Assembly (NCBI GenBank): GCA_014529675.2
Contig: CP076040.1
Span: forward strand, 558,001-622,000
Direction of reading: 5' to 3'
Length of the DNA stretch: 64,000 nt
DNA from: Opitutia bacterium ISCC 52
GTDB lineage: Bacteria; Verrucomicrobiota; Verrucomicrobiia; Opitutales; UBA2995
Made by a program: the position numbers and the translations under genes. The notes under the pieces are model-generated. The model saw only the letters and a program-made list of their open reading frames with translations, ran no database searches and was not told where the DNA came from. Shown in pieces: positions 1 to 8,662 of the stretch. The first letter of the stretch is position 1. The number at the start of each line of letters is the position of its first letter.

Positions 1-1109
1 CCAAAGGGGGTCGAGCATTTGACCTGTATGGAAGTCGGAGAACGGCCTTTGTGGTTTCTTTGTTGTTGGGCGGTGTGCTTATCTTTTTCAGCTATTCTGA
101 TTATGTGACTGTGGGTGCCCAACGTTTGGTCGGAAGCTCGAACTGGATCATTGCCTTCGCCATCATTCTGCTGGGGTTTTTTGCGCTTCGGTTTACAGCC
201 CAAGGAATGATCACCATGGCGTCCCAGGCAATGATTGGGAAGTGGTTTCACGAACGGCGAGGCCTGATTATGGCTATCAGTGGCGTGTTTGTAAGCGTGG
301 CTTTCTCCATGACCCCTTTGGTGTTCAACTGGATGATTGAACAGTTCACCTGGAGGGGTGCCTGGTTGGTGATGGCGGGGATCCTGATCTTTGGGCTTAG
401 TTCGGTTTGTTACATTTTTTATCGAGACAATCCGGAAGAGAGTGGACTGGAGATGGACGGTCCGCTTAAAGGCACGGGTGCCAAAACAACGCATCCCGAC
501 AATGTCATCGTGCGTGACTTTACCCGCAATGAAGCGGTTCGCACCGTGGGCTTCTGGGCCTTTGCCAGTGCCTTCATCTGGTGGGCCCTATTTGGCACGG
601 GATATACTTTTCACGTAGTAGCGATCTCCGGAGAATTGGGTATGGAAAAGTCGACTCTGCTTTACCTGTTCTTTCCAGCATCTATCGCGAGTATGATCGC
701 CAACTTCCTGATCGGCTACGTCAGCGACTACATCCGTATTAAATACGTGCTGATGGCTATGTGCCTGGGGATGCTGCTGGTTCCGGCCGGACTTTTGCTC
801 ATGCCAGAAACACTTGGGTTCGGACTTTTTATTGTGGGGATGGGAATCACCAATGGGGCTTTCGCCAACTTGAGTGGAAACATCTGGCCTCGCTTTTTTG
901 GGCGCACTCACTTGGGAGCCATCCATGGGTTCAATGCATCCGTCACGGTGATTGGCAGTGGAATCGGTCCTGCTCTGTTTACGACCTTCAAAGATTATGG
1001 AGCGGGGTTCAACGGTATGTTCTGGATGGGATTGACTGTTCCGTTCCTTGTGCTGCTTTTGAGTCTCTTCGCCGACAATCCCCAGCGGAAGTTGGCAGAG
1101 AACAGCTGA
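1..1109 (+). CDS. MFS transporter, 5'-truncated by the window edge
   Basis: A major facilitator superfamily permease moving an unknown solute across the inner membrane. The frame is open from the first bases of the window; the codons before the GTG at 51 encode a GRAFDLYGSRR stretch, which matches the loop 2-3 signature of MFS proteins (G-R-x-x-D-x-x-G-R-R). The true start therefore lies upstream and GTG 51 is internal. About ten hydrophobic segments follow, with a long cytoplasmic loop around DNPEESGLEMDG, as in oxalate/formate-antiporter-like and monocarboxylate MFS members. The substrate cannot be told from the sequence. The gene ends 155 bp before a convergent GNAT gene. Confidence 0.85.
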   Translation, partial: KGGRAFDLYGSRRTAFVVSLLLGGVLIFFSYSDYVTVGAQRLVGSSNWIIAFAIILLGFFALRFTAQGMITMASQAMIGKWFHERRGLIMAISGVFVSVAFSMTPLVFNWMIEQFTWRGAWLVMAGILIFGLSSVCYIFYRDNPEESGLEMDGPLKGTGAKTTHPDNVIVRDFTRNEAVRTVGFWAFASAFIWWALFGTGYTFHVVAISGELGMEKSTLLYLFFPASIASMIANFLIGYVSDYIRIKYVLMAMCLGMLLVPAGLLLMPETLGFGLFIVGMGITNGAFANLSGNIWPRFFGRTHLGAIHGFNASVTVIGSGIGPALFTTFKDYGAGFNGMFWMGLTVPFLVLLLSLFADNPQRKLAENS

Positions 1110-1168
1110 CTTTTTCAGGTGCTGCTTTTTTGAACAGAAGAGAACGAAGAAAACGAAGGGTATTGAAA

Positions 1169-1239
1169 GCGGCATTGCCGGAGGCAATTACCCTACCATT
1201 CATGATCGAGGTAGGGCCATCGCGTCCTCGCGATGCCGC
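1169..1239. repeat. 71-bp multi-hairpin element with inverted ends (REP-like)
   Basis: The gap between the MFS gene and the convergent GNAT gene contains nested inverted repeats. The outer arms are GCGGCAT (1169-1175) and ATGCCGC (1233-1239). Inside are ATTGCC/GGCAAT (1174-1179 and 1183-1188, loop GGA), CCCTACC/GGTAGGG (1191-1197 and 1210-1216) and CATCGCG/CGCGATG (1218-1224 and 1229-1235, loop TCCT). There is no T-run, so it is not an ordinary terminator. The layout resembles REP/BIME-type intergenic repeats, but only one copy is present in this window. Confidence 0.5.
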
Positions 1240-1264
1240 AGAATGTCCGTGTGGTGAATGTCTT

Positions 1265-2128
1265 CTAGGATGTCCGCGGCCTCAGCTGTACATGTTTCGA
1301 CTCACCGATCAACCGGTAGCCGATCTTTTGGTAGATGCTGTTTGAGGTCGGATTGTCCAGGTCAGTGAACAGGGCGGTAAATTTCCAGCCATCGTCCAAT
1401 AGCTTCCGGGTCAATTGCGCGACACCACTCGTTGCGTATCCTCTTTTTCGGTACTCTGGAGGTGTGTAGACCATATTGACAGAGATTCCATTCACCATGG
1501 GGCGAGCGGTTGCCAGGGTGGATAGAACTTGTCCGTCTTCCTCGTAGAAATAATAGAGATCCTGTTCAGTATCGGTTTTCAGCTTGTCTCGAGCTTCGGA
1601 ACGCAGGGGCTCTTGATTGAGCGACTCAATGTGAAAAGCAATCATCCAATCAGTAAGCTTTTCAATTTCATCCATGGTAACCGGACGTATGGTTCCTGGT
1701 CCCAGCAATGTCGGATCAACCTTCCGGCATTCATAGATGCCCTGGTTCATGGTGAAGGTGTTTTCCAGTCCGAAGCGTGGCATGGCCAAAGCCGTATAGG
1801 ATTCAACAAGCGCGGGTTTACCTACAGCGCCGACAATGTCCATGCCTTCTGTCTCCAAAAAATTGATGAAACATTGTAGCGCCTGGGTTGTTTCGATTTT
1901 GGGAGACCAGAGTCCGTAATCAAAGGGTGGGGTGCGCCAGCCAGCTAGTTCAATCTTCCCGCCATCCTCAACTGTGACCCACAGGTGTTCGTCCGACTGT
2001 TGATCTTTATTTTCCGAAATCGATTTGAGGATACCAACAATCAGATTGTTGGCTCCTTCCTGTTCCAGGAGCTGAGGACGAAGTTTCTCCCACAATATCG
2101 CTGGGTCGCCATATCGGATAACTTCCAT
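1265..2128 (-). CDS. GNAT family N-acetyltransferase
   Basis: An acetyl-CoA-dependent acetyltransferase of unknown substrate, 287 aa. The C-terminal third (about 190-285) is a GNAT fold: a strand ending in NMVYTPPEYRKRGYA gives the acetyl-CoA binding V-x-P-x-x-R-x-x-G-x-A motif, followed by TDLDNPTSNSIYQKIGYR, the usual N-x-x-x-x-x-x-Y-x-x-x-G-F/Y end of the fold. The N-terminal 180 residues are unusual for a minimal GNAT and may be a degenerate second GNAT-like domain. The gene starts 9 bp after the upstream AICAR transformylase, so the two are probably co-transcribed. Confidence 0.8.
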   Translation of the reverse strand: MEVIRYGDPAILWEKLRPQLLEQEGANNLIVGILKSISENKDQQSDEHLWVTVEDGGKIELAGWRTPPFDYGLWSPKIETTQALQCFINFLETEGMDIVGAVGKPALVESYTALAMPRFGLENTFTMNQGIYECRKVDPTLLGPGTIRPVTMDEIEKLTDWMIAFHIESLNQEPLRSEARDKLKTDTEQDLYYFYEEDGQVLSTLATARPMVNGISVNMVYTPPEYRKRGYATSGVAQLTRKLLDDGWKFTALFTDLDNPTSNSIYQKIGYRLIGESKHVQLRPRTS

Positions 2129-2137
2129 CCGAGGAGC

Positions 2138-3301
2138 CTAGTGAAGGAAAGTACGTATGCCAGTGTGAATATGAACCATCCCGTATTCATCGGTGGCCTG
2201 TGCTACATCATCAGAACGAAGGCTTCCGCCTGTTTCTACGACATACTGAACATTGGTTCGGCTGGCCCGGTCGATGTTGTCGCGGAAAGGAATAAAGGCG
2301 TCAGAGCCGAGCGTGATGCCAGAGAAGGTATTGATCCACTCGGCGCGTTCTTGTTTGGAGATCGGTTCCGGGCGTTCGGTGAAGCTTTCAAGCATCATGG
2401 CTTCCTCGCGAGCGCTCAACGAATCCCACAGCAGGTATTGATCGATCAGGTTGGTCTTAACGACTTTGGGGAGCTTGTCCTGAAAGTGAAGATTACGAAC
2501 CTTCGGGTGACGTTGCAGAAACCATTTTTCTGCCTTGTCGCAAGCGAGACGTGTGCAGTGGATACGTGACTGTTGTCCGGCTCCTAGCCCAACGATTTGT
2601 CCATCATAGGCCAAGGAAATGGAATTCGACTGGGTGTATTTTAAAGTGATGGCTGCGACGAGGAGCGTTTGGTAGGCACTCTCTGGAATGTCCGTGTTGC
2701 GTGAAACAATATTCGTCAGGTCGTCTCGGGTAATGATTTTGTGATTTCGTTCCTGGGACAGCTGAATGCCAAACAATTCGCGCATCTCCATGGGATCCGG
2801 ATCGTAGTCAGGATCGATTTCGAAAATGAGGAAGTTGCCTTTTTTCTTTTGCTTGAGGATCTCCAACGCTTCAGGCTCGTAGCCTGGCGCAATTAGTAGG
2901 TCGCAGACTTCCGTCTTTAGGAACTGTGCCAAGCTTACATCCACCACATCACTGACTGCGGCGGCATCGCCAAACGAGCACATGCGATCGCCTCCGCGAG
3001 CTCGAACGTAGGCACTGGCGAGTGGGGAGAAATCGGTATGCTTGAGAAACTGGGATTCCTTGAACTCATCGTCGATCTCCTTGGCCACAGCCGCCCCAGC
3101 TGGACTCACATGTTTGTAGGAAGCAGCACTGGGAAGTCCGGTTGCTTGGCGCAGCTCGCGAACCAACTGCCAGGCAGTAATTGCATCGAGCAAGTTTATG
3201 AAAGAAGGAGCACCATTGAGTAGTTTTAATGGCTCACCTGAAGTGAATGAAACGGGTTTGGTTTGTTGGTGTGGATTGGCACCGTAGCGGAGTTCGATCA
3301 T
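2138..3301 (-). CDS. AICAR formyltransferase (PurH C-terminal domain only)
   Basis: Transfers a formyl group from 10-formyl-THF to AICAR, the penultimate step of de novo IMP synthesis. The 387-aa protein begins directly with ELRYGANPHQ, which in bifunctional PurH (about 520 aa) sits at the start of the transformylase domain. It has the K-H pair in SYKHVSPAGAAV and the C-terminal SDAFIPFRDNID and VETGGSLR segments of AICARFT. The N-terminal IMP cyclohydrolase (MGS-like) domain is absent, so ring closure must be done by another protein. It lies between smr (104 bp upstream) and GNAT (9 bp downstream). Confidence 0.85.
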   Translation of the reverse strand: MIELRYGANPHQQTKPVSFTSGEPLKLLNGAPSFINLLDAITAWQLVRELRQATGLPSAASYKHVSPAGAAVAKEIDDEFKESQFLKHTDFSPLASAYVRARGGDRMCSFGDAAAVSDVVDVSLAQFLKTEVCDLLIAPGYEPEALEILKQKKKGNFLIFEIDPDYDPDPMEMRELFGIQLSQERNHKIITRDDLTNIVSRNTDIPESAYQTLLVAAITLKYTQSNSISLAYDGQIVGLGAGQQSRIHCTRLACDKAEKWFLQRHPKVRNLHFQDKLPKVVKTNLIDQYLLWDSLSAREEAMMLESFTERPEPISKQERAEWINTFSGITLGSDAFIPFRDNIDRASRTNVQYVVETGGSLRSDDVAQATDEYGMVHIHTGIRTFLH

Positions 3302-3405
3302 GGTCGGTCGGATAAGTGAATAAGTTAATTCAGATTTGCGGAAGCAAAGCAGCTTTGGAGTCCTGAGACGTTTGTCACCTCAAATATGCTCTTACAAAAA
3401 ATACA

Positions 3406-3687
3406 TCACGATTTCGGATGCAGATACACCCAAGTCGCTCCCCAACCTCCAGTTCGATCATCGGCCAAATGAAAATCGCGAACCGTTTCCAATTTCGGGA
3501 GCAGTGCATGAACAGTCGCTTTGATGGTACCAATTCCGCGGCCGTGGACGACACGCACCTTGAGGATATCTTTTTCCTGGCAGAGCTCCAAGTAGTCAGT
3601 GACCAGGTCCTTCACATCCTGAGGCCTGAACTGATGAAGATCTAATTCACCATCGATGGGGTATTCGACCGGATCCGCGTCCTCCAT
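3406..3687 (-). CDS. Smr domain protein
   Basis: A 93-aa protein consisting almost only of an Smr (small MutS-related) domain. It begins with the LDLH-type element as ELDLHQF (about 14-20) and carries the glycine-rich VRVVHGRGIGT loop (about 47-57). Family members nick DNA or RNA, and recent work links some to ribosome rescue. The stand-alone form has no MutS2 partner here. The ATG lies 3 bp after the cstA stop, so the pair is translationally close. Its role next to a transporter is unknown. Confidence 0.85.
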   Translation of the reverse strand: MEDADPVEYPIDGELDLHQFRPQDVKDLVTDYLELCQEKDILKVRVVHGRGIGTIKATVHALLPKLETVRDFHLADDRTGGWGATWVYLHPKS

Positions 3688-3690
3688 CGC

Positions 3691-5610
3691 TCAACAGGAA
3701 CGACCACCTTCGGTTTGCGGTTCGCTAACAATGGCACCTGGAAGAGGAGGAAGGGAAGGCTCGAGGACACCTTTCGCTTTGGGCCAGGCGATGAAGGCTT
3801 CTGCAATCATCCAGATTTCAAGGGCCACAGTGGCTAGTCCAATGAAAACTAAATGCCACTGACTTTGTGCGATCCAGCCGGTTGGTTTGAAGAGTTCAAT
3901 CCCCATGGCAATACCCGGAAGTATGAGCATAAAGATCGTGGGTATTGCTACAAAGAAGACCGGAAGGTTGCGGCGCCACATCCAGAAAGTGATCACGAGA
4001 AATGCTAATCCACCTAGTAACTGATTGGTGGCTCCAAACAACGGCCAGAGGATGAGCCCGCCTTTGCCTGCTGACTCCCAACCCCAGGGTGAACCGGGTA
4101 GCGGAATGGCTGCAATAAAGCCGGCCAGGATGATGGCGAAGATGGTGGCCCCGTGTTTATTGGTGAGCCAACCAAATGGATTCATGCCAGTTGCTTGCAA
4201 TTCTCCGCTTTCGGATTTGGGAACAAAGGTGGAAGCGAGCTCTTGAATAACATAGCGCTGTAAACGGCAGGCTGTATCTAAAGTGGTTGCTGCAAAGGAT
4301 GCCACGAAAACACCCATCAGGGCAACGGCGAATGCGGCTGACAATCCGAGGGCCTGAAGAAAGTTTGCGGAGCCTTCGATAAAGGCACCGATCTTTGCTC
4401 CTAGTCCCTGAGCCGTCATCCAGGAAGCGTAGCGCGCTTCATAGGCGGCACTTCCTGTGAGTACTTCACCACCTACGGTAGCTGCACCCAATCCAAGTCC
4501 TGCGACACAAGCAAGAATGACCAGGGTCGCCAGGAATCCTTCAGTGAGCATGGATCCGTAACCTACGAATTGAGCATCGGTTTCGCATTTCACCTGTTTG
4601 GAAGAAGTGCCCGATGAGACCAGGCAGTGGAACCCACTGATGGCTCCGCAGGCGATGGTTATAAATAGAAAGGGGAAAATCCAGGGAGCGCCCTCGGGTG
4701 CCCAGCGAAATGCCGGAGCCACGATTTCGAGACTGGTTCGCCCTGCCTCTTCCGAAACGGGAGTTCCGCCAATGATGGCTGCTACGGCCAGGCCGAGAAC
4801 AACCAGTGCCAGCGCTGAGAGTAATTGAAGCGAGTTAATGAAATCCCTCGGTTGTAATAAGGTCCAGACCGGCAGGACCGACGCGATGTAGGAATAAATC
4901 AAGAGTATGAGTACCCAGGCAAACAGGCTGATGCCGTCATTCAACGCACCAGGCTCTCCACCCAATGTATAATTCACAGCATGGAAGATTCCCCAATCGC
5001 TAAAGATAATAGAGACATACATCACCGCGAGAGCGATGATGGAAGGGACCAGGATGTTGACGCCTTTGCGGTGAAGGGAAACGCCGATAATGATGGCTAG
5101 AGGAATTTGGACGAGGCAGGGAAAAATGGCGGACGGGTAGAGATCGAACACATTGGCGATAACCAGGCCGAAGATGGCCAATACAATCGTCAGCGCCATA
5201 AAGAGGATGGAGAGGAAAAGGAGACGGGTGCGTTTGGTTAAGATGCGTCCGGCGATATCGCCTACCGTTTGGCCGCGATTTCGCATGGATACGACAAGAC
5301 TTCCAAAGTCGTGCACAGCTCCTATTAATATAGAACCGAAGAGAACCCATAGAAGTGCAGGAACCCATCCCCAGATCACGGCAAGAGCAGGACCCACAAT
5401 CGGACCCGTGCCGGCAATCGATGTAAAGTGATGCCCGAAGATGATTCCTCTATCGGTCGGAACATAGTCCTTGTCGTCATTGAGCGCTACACTCGGTACA
5501 GTGGCTTCGGGATCGAGTTTGAAAATCTTTCGTGCGAGCCATTTGCCGTACGTATTGTAGGCAATGAGGTATAGGACAAGTGCTCCGATGGCTATGGCGA
5601 GTGTGAACAT
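3691..5610 (-). CDS. cstA: CstA family carbon-starvation transporter
   Basis: An integral membrane protein of 639 aa with about 16-18 hydrophobic segments. The N-terminal half carries CstA hallmarks: YVPTDRGIIFGHHFTSIAGT (about 50-69) and VHDFGSLVVSMRNRGQTVGD (about 99-118). CstA and its relatives import peptides and, in E. coli, pyruvate under carbon limitation. The C-terminal end fits the CstA C-terminal domain. It is the first gene of a minus-strand run with smr 3 bp downstream. In proteobacteria the partner is usually a small DUF466 protein, which is missing here. Gene symbol given at family level. Confidence 0.88.
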   Translation of the reverse strand: MFTLAIAIGALVLYLIAYNTYGKWLARKIFKLDPEATVPSVALNDDKDYVPTDRGIIFGHHFTSIAGTGPIVGPALAVIWGWVPALLWVLFGSILIGAVHDFGSLVVSMRNRGQTVGDIAGRILTKRTRLLFLSILFMALTIVLAIFGLVIANVFDLYPSAIFPCLVQIPLAIIIGVSLHRKGVNILVPSIIALAVMYVSIIFSDWGIFHAVNYTLGGEPGALNDGISLFAWVLILLIYSYIASVLPVWTLLQPRDFINSLQLLSALALVVLGLAVAAIIGGTPVSEEAGRTSLEIVAPAFRWAPEGAPWIFPFLFITIACGAISGFHCLVSSGTSSKQVKCETDAQFVGYGSMLTEGFLATLVILACVAGLGLGAATVGGEVLTGSAAYEARYASWMTAQGLGAKIGAFIEGSANFLQALGLSAAFAVALMGVFVASFAATTLDTACRLQRYVIQELASTFVPKSESGELQATGMNPFGWLTNKHGATIFAIILAGFIAAIPLPGSPWGWESAGKGGLILWPLFGATNQLLGGLAFLVITFWMWRRNLPVFFVAIPTIFMLILPGIAMGIELFKPTGWIAQSQWHLVFIGLATVALEIWMIAEAFIAWPKAKGVLEPSLPPLPGAIVSEPQTEGGRSC

Positions 5611-5827
5611 GATTTGAGAAGTCGAGGTGGAAGGATGGCTCCTAGGTTAAATGACTAACTAATGACCGAGGTCAGTCTGAGAGAACGAAATGATTAAGTA
5701 GATACAGGGAACGTTATTTGATAACTTGCGGTCATACTTATTCGAATGCTGGTGCTTGCGTCAAGCGGTGGCATCATAGAAGCTTATAATTAAAAGAGGC
5801 ACCACTGCCTCTATTATCCTTAGAACC
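5611..5827. promoter_or_regulatory. Divergent intergenic region cstA / FIST
   Basis: This 217-bp stretch must hold the promoters for cstA (minus) and the FIST gene (plus). Visible elements are an operator-like inverted repeat TGACC-GA-GGTCA at 5663-5674 near cstA, and a perfect 7-bp hairpin AGAGGCA-CCAC-TGCCTCT at 5795-5812, ending 15 bp before the FIST start codon and so probably in its 5' leader. No consensus -35/-10 pair stands out. The regulator is unknown. Confidence 0.35.
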
Positions 5828-7024
5828 ATGTCCAATCTTTCCACCTATGCAGTTTCAGATCATTGGGATGGCCCATTTGAAGAGGCCGGATTAGAGGAGT
5901 GGGCACAAAAACTTCGAACACGTTTGATCTCGGAACAGGTCGATCTGGCCTTCGTCTTTGCTACACCTGAATACCAGGATTCTTTCCAGGACATTTTAGA
6001 GCTTATCCAAATTCATTGTCAGGTGCCTAACCTGATTGGCTGTACTGGAAATTCTCTTGTGAGTCAGGGATTTGAATATGAGCTCAGCGAAGGTGTGACG
6101 CTCTCATTGCATCGGCTGCCCAATGCTACCATCGATACCTTTGATCTTAAAAGTGAGATGACCGACGATTATCCCGACTTTGAGGATGGAAAAGTATTCG
6201 AGGAGTTGGAAAAGAAATCGCCAAACGCTTTTGTGGTCTTTGCTGACCCTTTCTCGACTCATCCCGAACAAATGCTGGTCGAATTTAACCGTAGGTTTTC
6301 AGGAGTGCCCGTCTTGGGTGGCTTGGCTTGTGGAACTCGGGAAATTGAAACCACCACTTTATTTTTAAATCACCAGGTTATTGATAGCGGGGCTGTTGGG
6401 GTCGCCATAGGTGGGGACGTCGTTATTGAATCTCTAGTTTCTCAGGGATGTCAGCCCGTAGGAGATTCTTTCATCATCACTTCAGCTGAAAACAATGTGG
6501 TTGATGGGATCGCGAATCGAAAGGCCTACGAAGTTCTTAGTGATGTTTTCGATGACCTTCCCGATGCTTTGAAGTTGAAATCTCGAGGCAATTTACACGT
6601 AGGCTTTGTCATCAATGAGTATCAGCAAGAATTTGATAGAGGTGATTTCCTTGTAAGGAATCTTATCGGTGCGGATCCAAAGCGAGGGTCTTTGCTCGTG
6701 GGTGCGCTTCCTAGAGTTGGTCAAACCTTGCAATTCCAACTCCGAGATCGTCACTCCGCTATGGATGAATTGAACGATCAGCTGGAGAAGATGGTCCAGA
6801 TGCTGAAAGGCCGTAAACTCTATGGAGGCCTATTATCTACTTGTACAGGGCGTGGAAAGAGCTTCTTTAAGGTACCGGATTTCGACGCGAGTAGTATCCA
6901 GGATCATTTGGGGCCCTTTGGAGTAAGTGGCTTTTTTGGAAATGGTGAATTTGGGGCCATCGGGGGTGTGAATTTCGTACATGGCTACACGGCTGTATTA
7001 AGTGTTTTTACTAATAAGACTTAA
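5828..7024 (+). CDS. FIST domain sensory protein
   Basis: A soluble protein of 398 aa with the FIST N domain (about 30-215) and FIST C domain (about 230-385). Diagnostic segments are LIGCTGNSLVSQGFEYE (about 76-92), VPVLGGLACG and the C-terminal GPFGVSGFFGNGEFGAIGG, the usual FIST_C ending with F-x-x-G-E-x-G. FIST domains are thought to bind small ligands such as amino acids and are often linked to signalling domains. Here the protein stands alone, with no kinase, chemoreceptor or cyclase nearby. No signal peptide. Confidence 0.85.
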   Translation: MSNLSTYAVSDHWDGPFEEAGLEEWAQKLRTRLISEQVDLAFVFATPEYQDSFQDILELIQIHCQVPNLIGCTGNSLVSQGFEYELSEGVTLSLHRLPNATIDTFDLKSEMTDDYPDFEDGKVFEELEKKSPNAFVVFADPFSTHPEQMLVEFNRRFSGVPVLGGLACGTREIETTTLFLNHQVIDSGAVGVAIGGDVVIESLVSQGCQPVGDSFIITSAENNVVDGIANRKAYEVLSDVFDDLPDALKLKSRGNLHVGFVINEYQQEFDRGDFLVRNLIGADPKRGSLLVGALPRVGQTLQFQLRDRHSAMDELNDQLEKMVQMLKGRKLYGGLLSTCTGRGKSFFKVPDFDASSIQDHLGPFGVSGFFGNGEFGAIGGVNFVHGYTAVLSVFTNKT

Positions 7025-7256
7025 AATGTAAAAAACGAGAACCCCTTATTAGTATGGGGGAAACTCTAAAAAATCCTGAAAGCCTTGATTATAAAGGGTT
7101 ATAGTGTTTTTATTGGCTGCATAAGGGTGTTAAGTATTGTAAACAAGAGGTAAATACTAGGTTCATATAGGGGAAATACTTATAGACTTTCGTCGATAAA
7201 TTTGATAATTTATTTTTGAAGTTTACCATTGAACCGAAGCAAAAACACTTAAAACG

Positions 7257-7472
7257 ATGATCACCCTCTTTAAAATCCTGATCGCCACATTAATCCTGAC
7301 ATCCTGTGCGATATCCATTATGTCCTTCGATATGGCTTCCCTGTCCGTCCAAATGAATGGCGACTTTTTAAACTTTTTCCGCGAGAACGATCTCGCGATT
7401 GGAATTATCGGCGGAATTTTATTGATCGGTTTCATCGCTCAAAAGAGGATGGCTACCGAGGACGCAGCTTGA
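7257..7472 (+). CDS. Small two-helix membrane protein of unknown function
   Basis: I do not recognise this 71-aa protein. It has a hydrophobic N-terminal segment (about 3-22) ending near LTSC, which resembles a lipobox, and a second one (about 46-63, IGIIGGILLIGFIA), followed by a charged tail. The opposite strand is also open over most of it, but a strong terminator 39 bp downstream and a 232-bp AT-rich upstream region that could hold a promoter favour this strand. It appears monocistronic. Confidence 0.5.
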   Translation: MITLFKILIATLILTSCAISIMSFDMASLSVQMNGDFLNFFRENDLAIGIIGGILLIGFIAQKRMATEDAA

Positions 7473-7510
7473 TCCGCTGTGCGCTCACTTGATTAACACT
7501 AGATAGGATT

Positions 7511-7540
7511 AAAAAGGTCGTCTTTCGGGACGGCCTTTTT
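7511..7540. terminator. Bidirectional intrinsic terminator
   Basis: The arms AAAAAGGTCGTC and GACGGCCTTTTT pair over 12 bp with one U-G wobble around a TTTCGG loop. The A-run on one side and T-run on the other make it functional in both directions. It sits between the small membrane protein gene and the convergent methyltransferase gene. Confidence 0.85.
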
Positions 7541-7566
7541 CATGTACTCATCCATCCTACGCCCCC

Positions 7567-8592
7567 TTACTTACTCCCGCGATAAGCAGACAGCACCTGG
7601 AATTGCTGCCCCATAGTTGCTGGATGAATAAGATGCATGAGTGTTTGGCGCTGAGGATCAAACTCTCCCGCTTTGGCAGTGACTATTTGTTCAATTCTGC
7701 GAACGGCGTTTTTTACAAAGAAAGCTTCTTGGCTTTCGAGGCGGCAATTTTCGAAGCCTGCTTCTTCCAGATCCTCCTTCAACCAGTCCCAGCAAATATG
7801 GCAGGTTATGTCTTGGAGCCCTGGTTGCTGAAGCAAATTTGAGGATTGTTCATGCTTGTAGTAGGCCCGTGCTGTGCCTTGCGGGAAGTCTCGTGCAAGC
7901 TCGGGCCAGGTTTTTCCATAGTCGAGTGCGATAAATAACCCATCCCAATTCTCATTGGTTAATTGATGAAGCAATGGCCTTGTCGCCAGAGGTAGATCCA
8001 ATGAGTACCCCTCTTCGGCTTCTAAAGGCAATTGATGACGAAAGGCGTACACTTCCTTGGAGAACTCCTCCAGAATCGTTTCTTTCAATTCTGGGCCTGA
8101 GCAATCGACCCCGAGTTCGCGCCATTGACCCTCTATATGTAAGAGACGATGGAAAGGCTGTGCATCGAATAGCTCATTTGAAAATACAATACATTGTCCG
8201 GATATGTCTATGGGGTCGGATGGGCCGATTCGAATAATCTCTTTAAACGGGCACTCTGTATCGTCCCACCAACCGGCATCGCTTTCGTATCCCACTTCCA
8301 CCCAGGTCCAATCGCTAAGTGCCACGGGACTGATGGGATTTTCTTCGAGTAGTTTTTTGACAGCATCGACGACTAGGAGCCCGAAGACCTGTCCCAGGCT
8401 TTGCGAAGTGTAGAAGTCAGTGTCTTCGTTGCGGCCTACGCGTTGAATTGCTCGGCTATAGTAACCGCATTCCGGATCGTAGAGGGCGGATTGTATAAAT
8501 GCTTGGTAATTGAGCCTGCCGTTTTCTGCGGCCAGCGATCGCAATTTCTGAATTAGTTTTTCAGATATGGGATGCTCAATCGGTTGGCTCAT
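7567..8592 (-). CDS. SAM-dependent methyltransferase, MidA/NDUFAF7 family
   Basis: A 341-aa member of COG1565 (formerly DUF185). The N-terminus reads FIQSALYDPECGYYSRA and is followed by DFYTSQSLGQVFGLLV, matching the family pattern M-x-x-x-L-Y-x-P-x-x-G-Y-Y ... D-F-x-T-S-x-x-x-x-x-x-F-G. The FSNELFDAQPFHRL segment (about 137-150) is the conserved N-E-L-x-D-A-x-P motif. Mitochondrial NDUFAF7 methylates an arginine in complex I; bacterial targets are largely unknown. The start codon overlaps the 5' region of the divergent ctp gene. Confidence 0.82.
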   Translation of the reverse strand: MSQPIEHPISEKLIQKLRSLAAENGRLNYQAFIQSALYDPECGYYSRAIQRVGRNEDTDFYTSQSLGQVFGLLVVDAVKKLLEENPISPVALSDWTWVEVGYESDAGWWDDTECPFKEIIRIGPSDPIDISGQCIVFSNELFDAQPFHRLLHIEGQWRELGVDCSGPELKETILEEFSKEVYAFRHQLPLEAEEGYSLDLPLATRPLLHQLTNENWDGLFIALDYGKTWPELARDFPQGTARAYYKHEQSSNLLQQPGLQDITCHICWDWLKEDLEEAGFENCRLESQEAFFVKNAVRRIEQIVTAKAGEFDPQRQTLMHLIHPATMGQQFQVLSAYRGSK

Positions 8593-8662
8593 GTCTCAAA
8601 GCTTGAAAAAGGTGGATGAATTCGGGCAAATTAAAGACATACCATACAAAGTGGTTCTTTTT

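Noticed and set aside
8591-8662. Upstream ATG for the CtpA gene
   Set aside because: It overlaps the start codon of the divergent methyltransferase gene and delays the signal anchor; ATG 8663 is preferred, though not proven.
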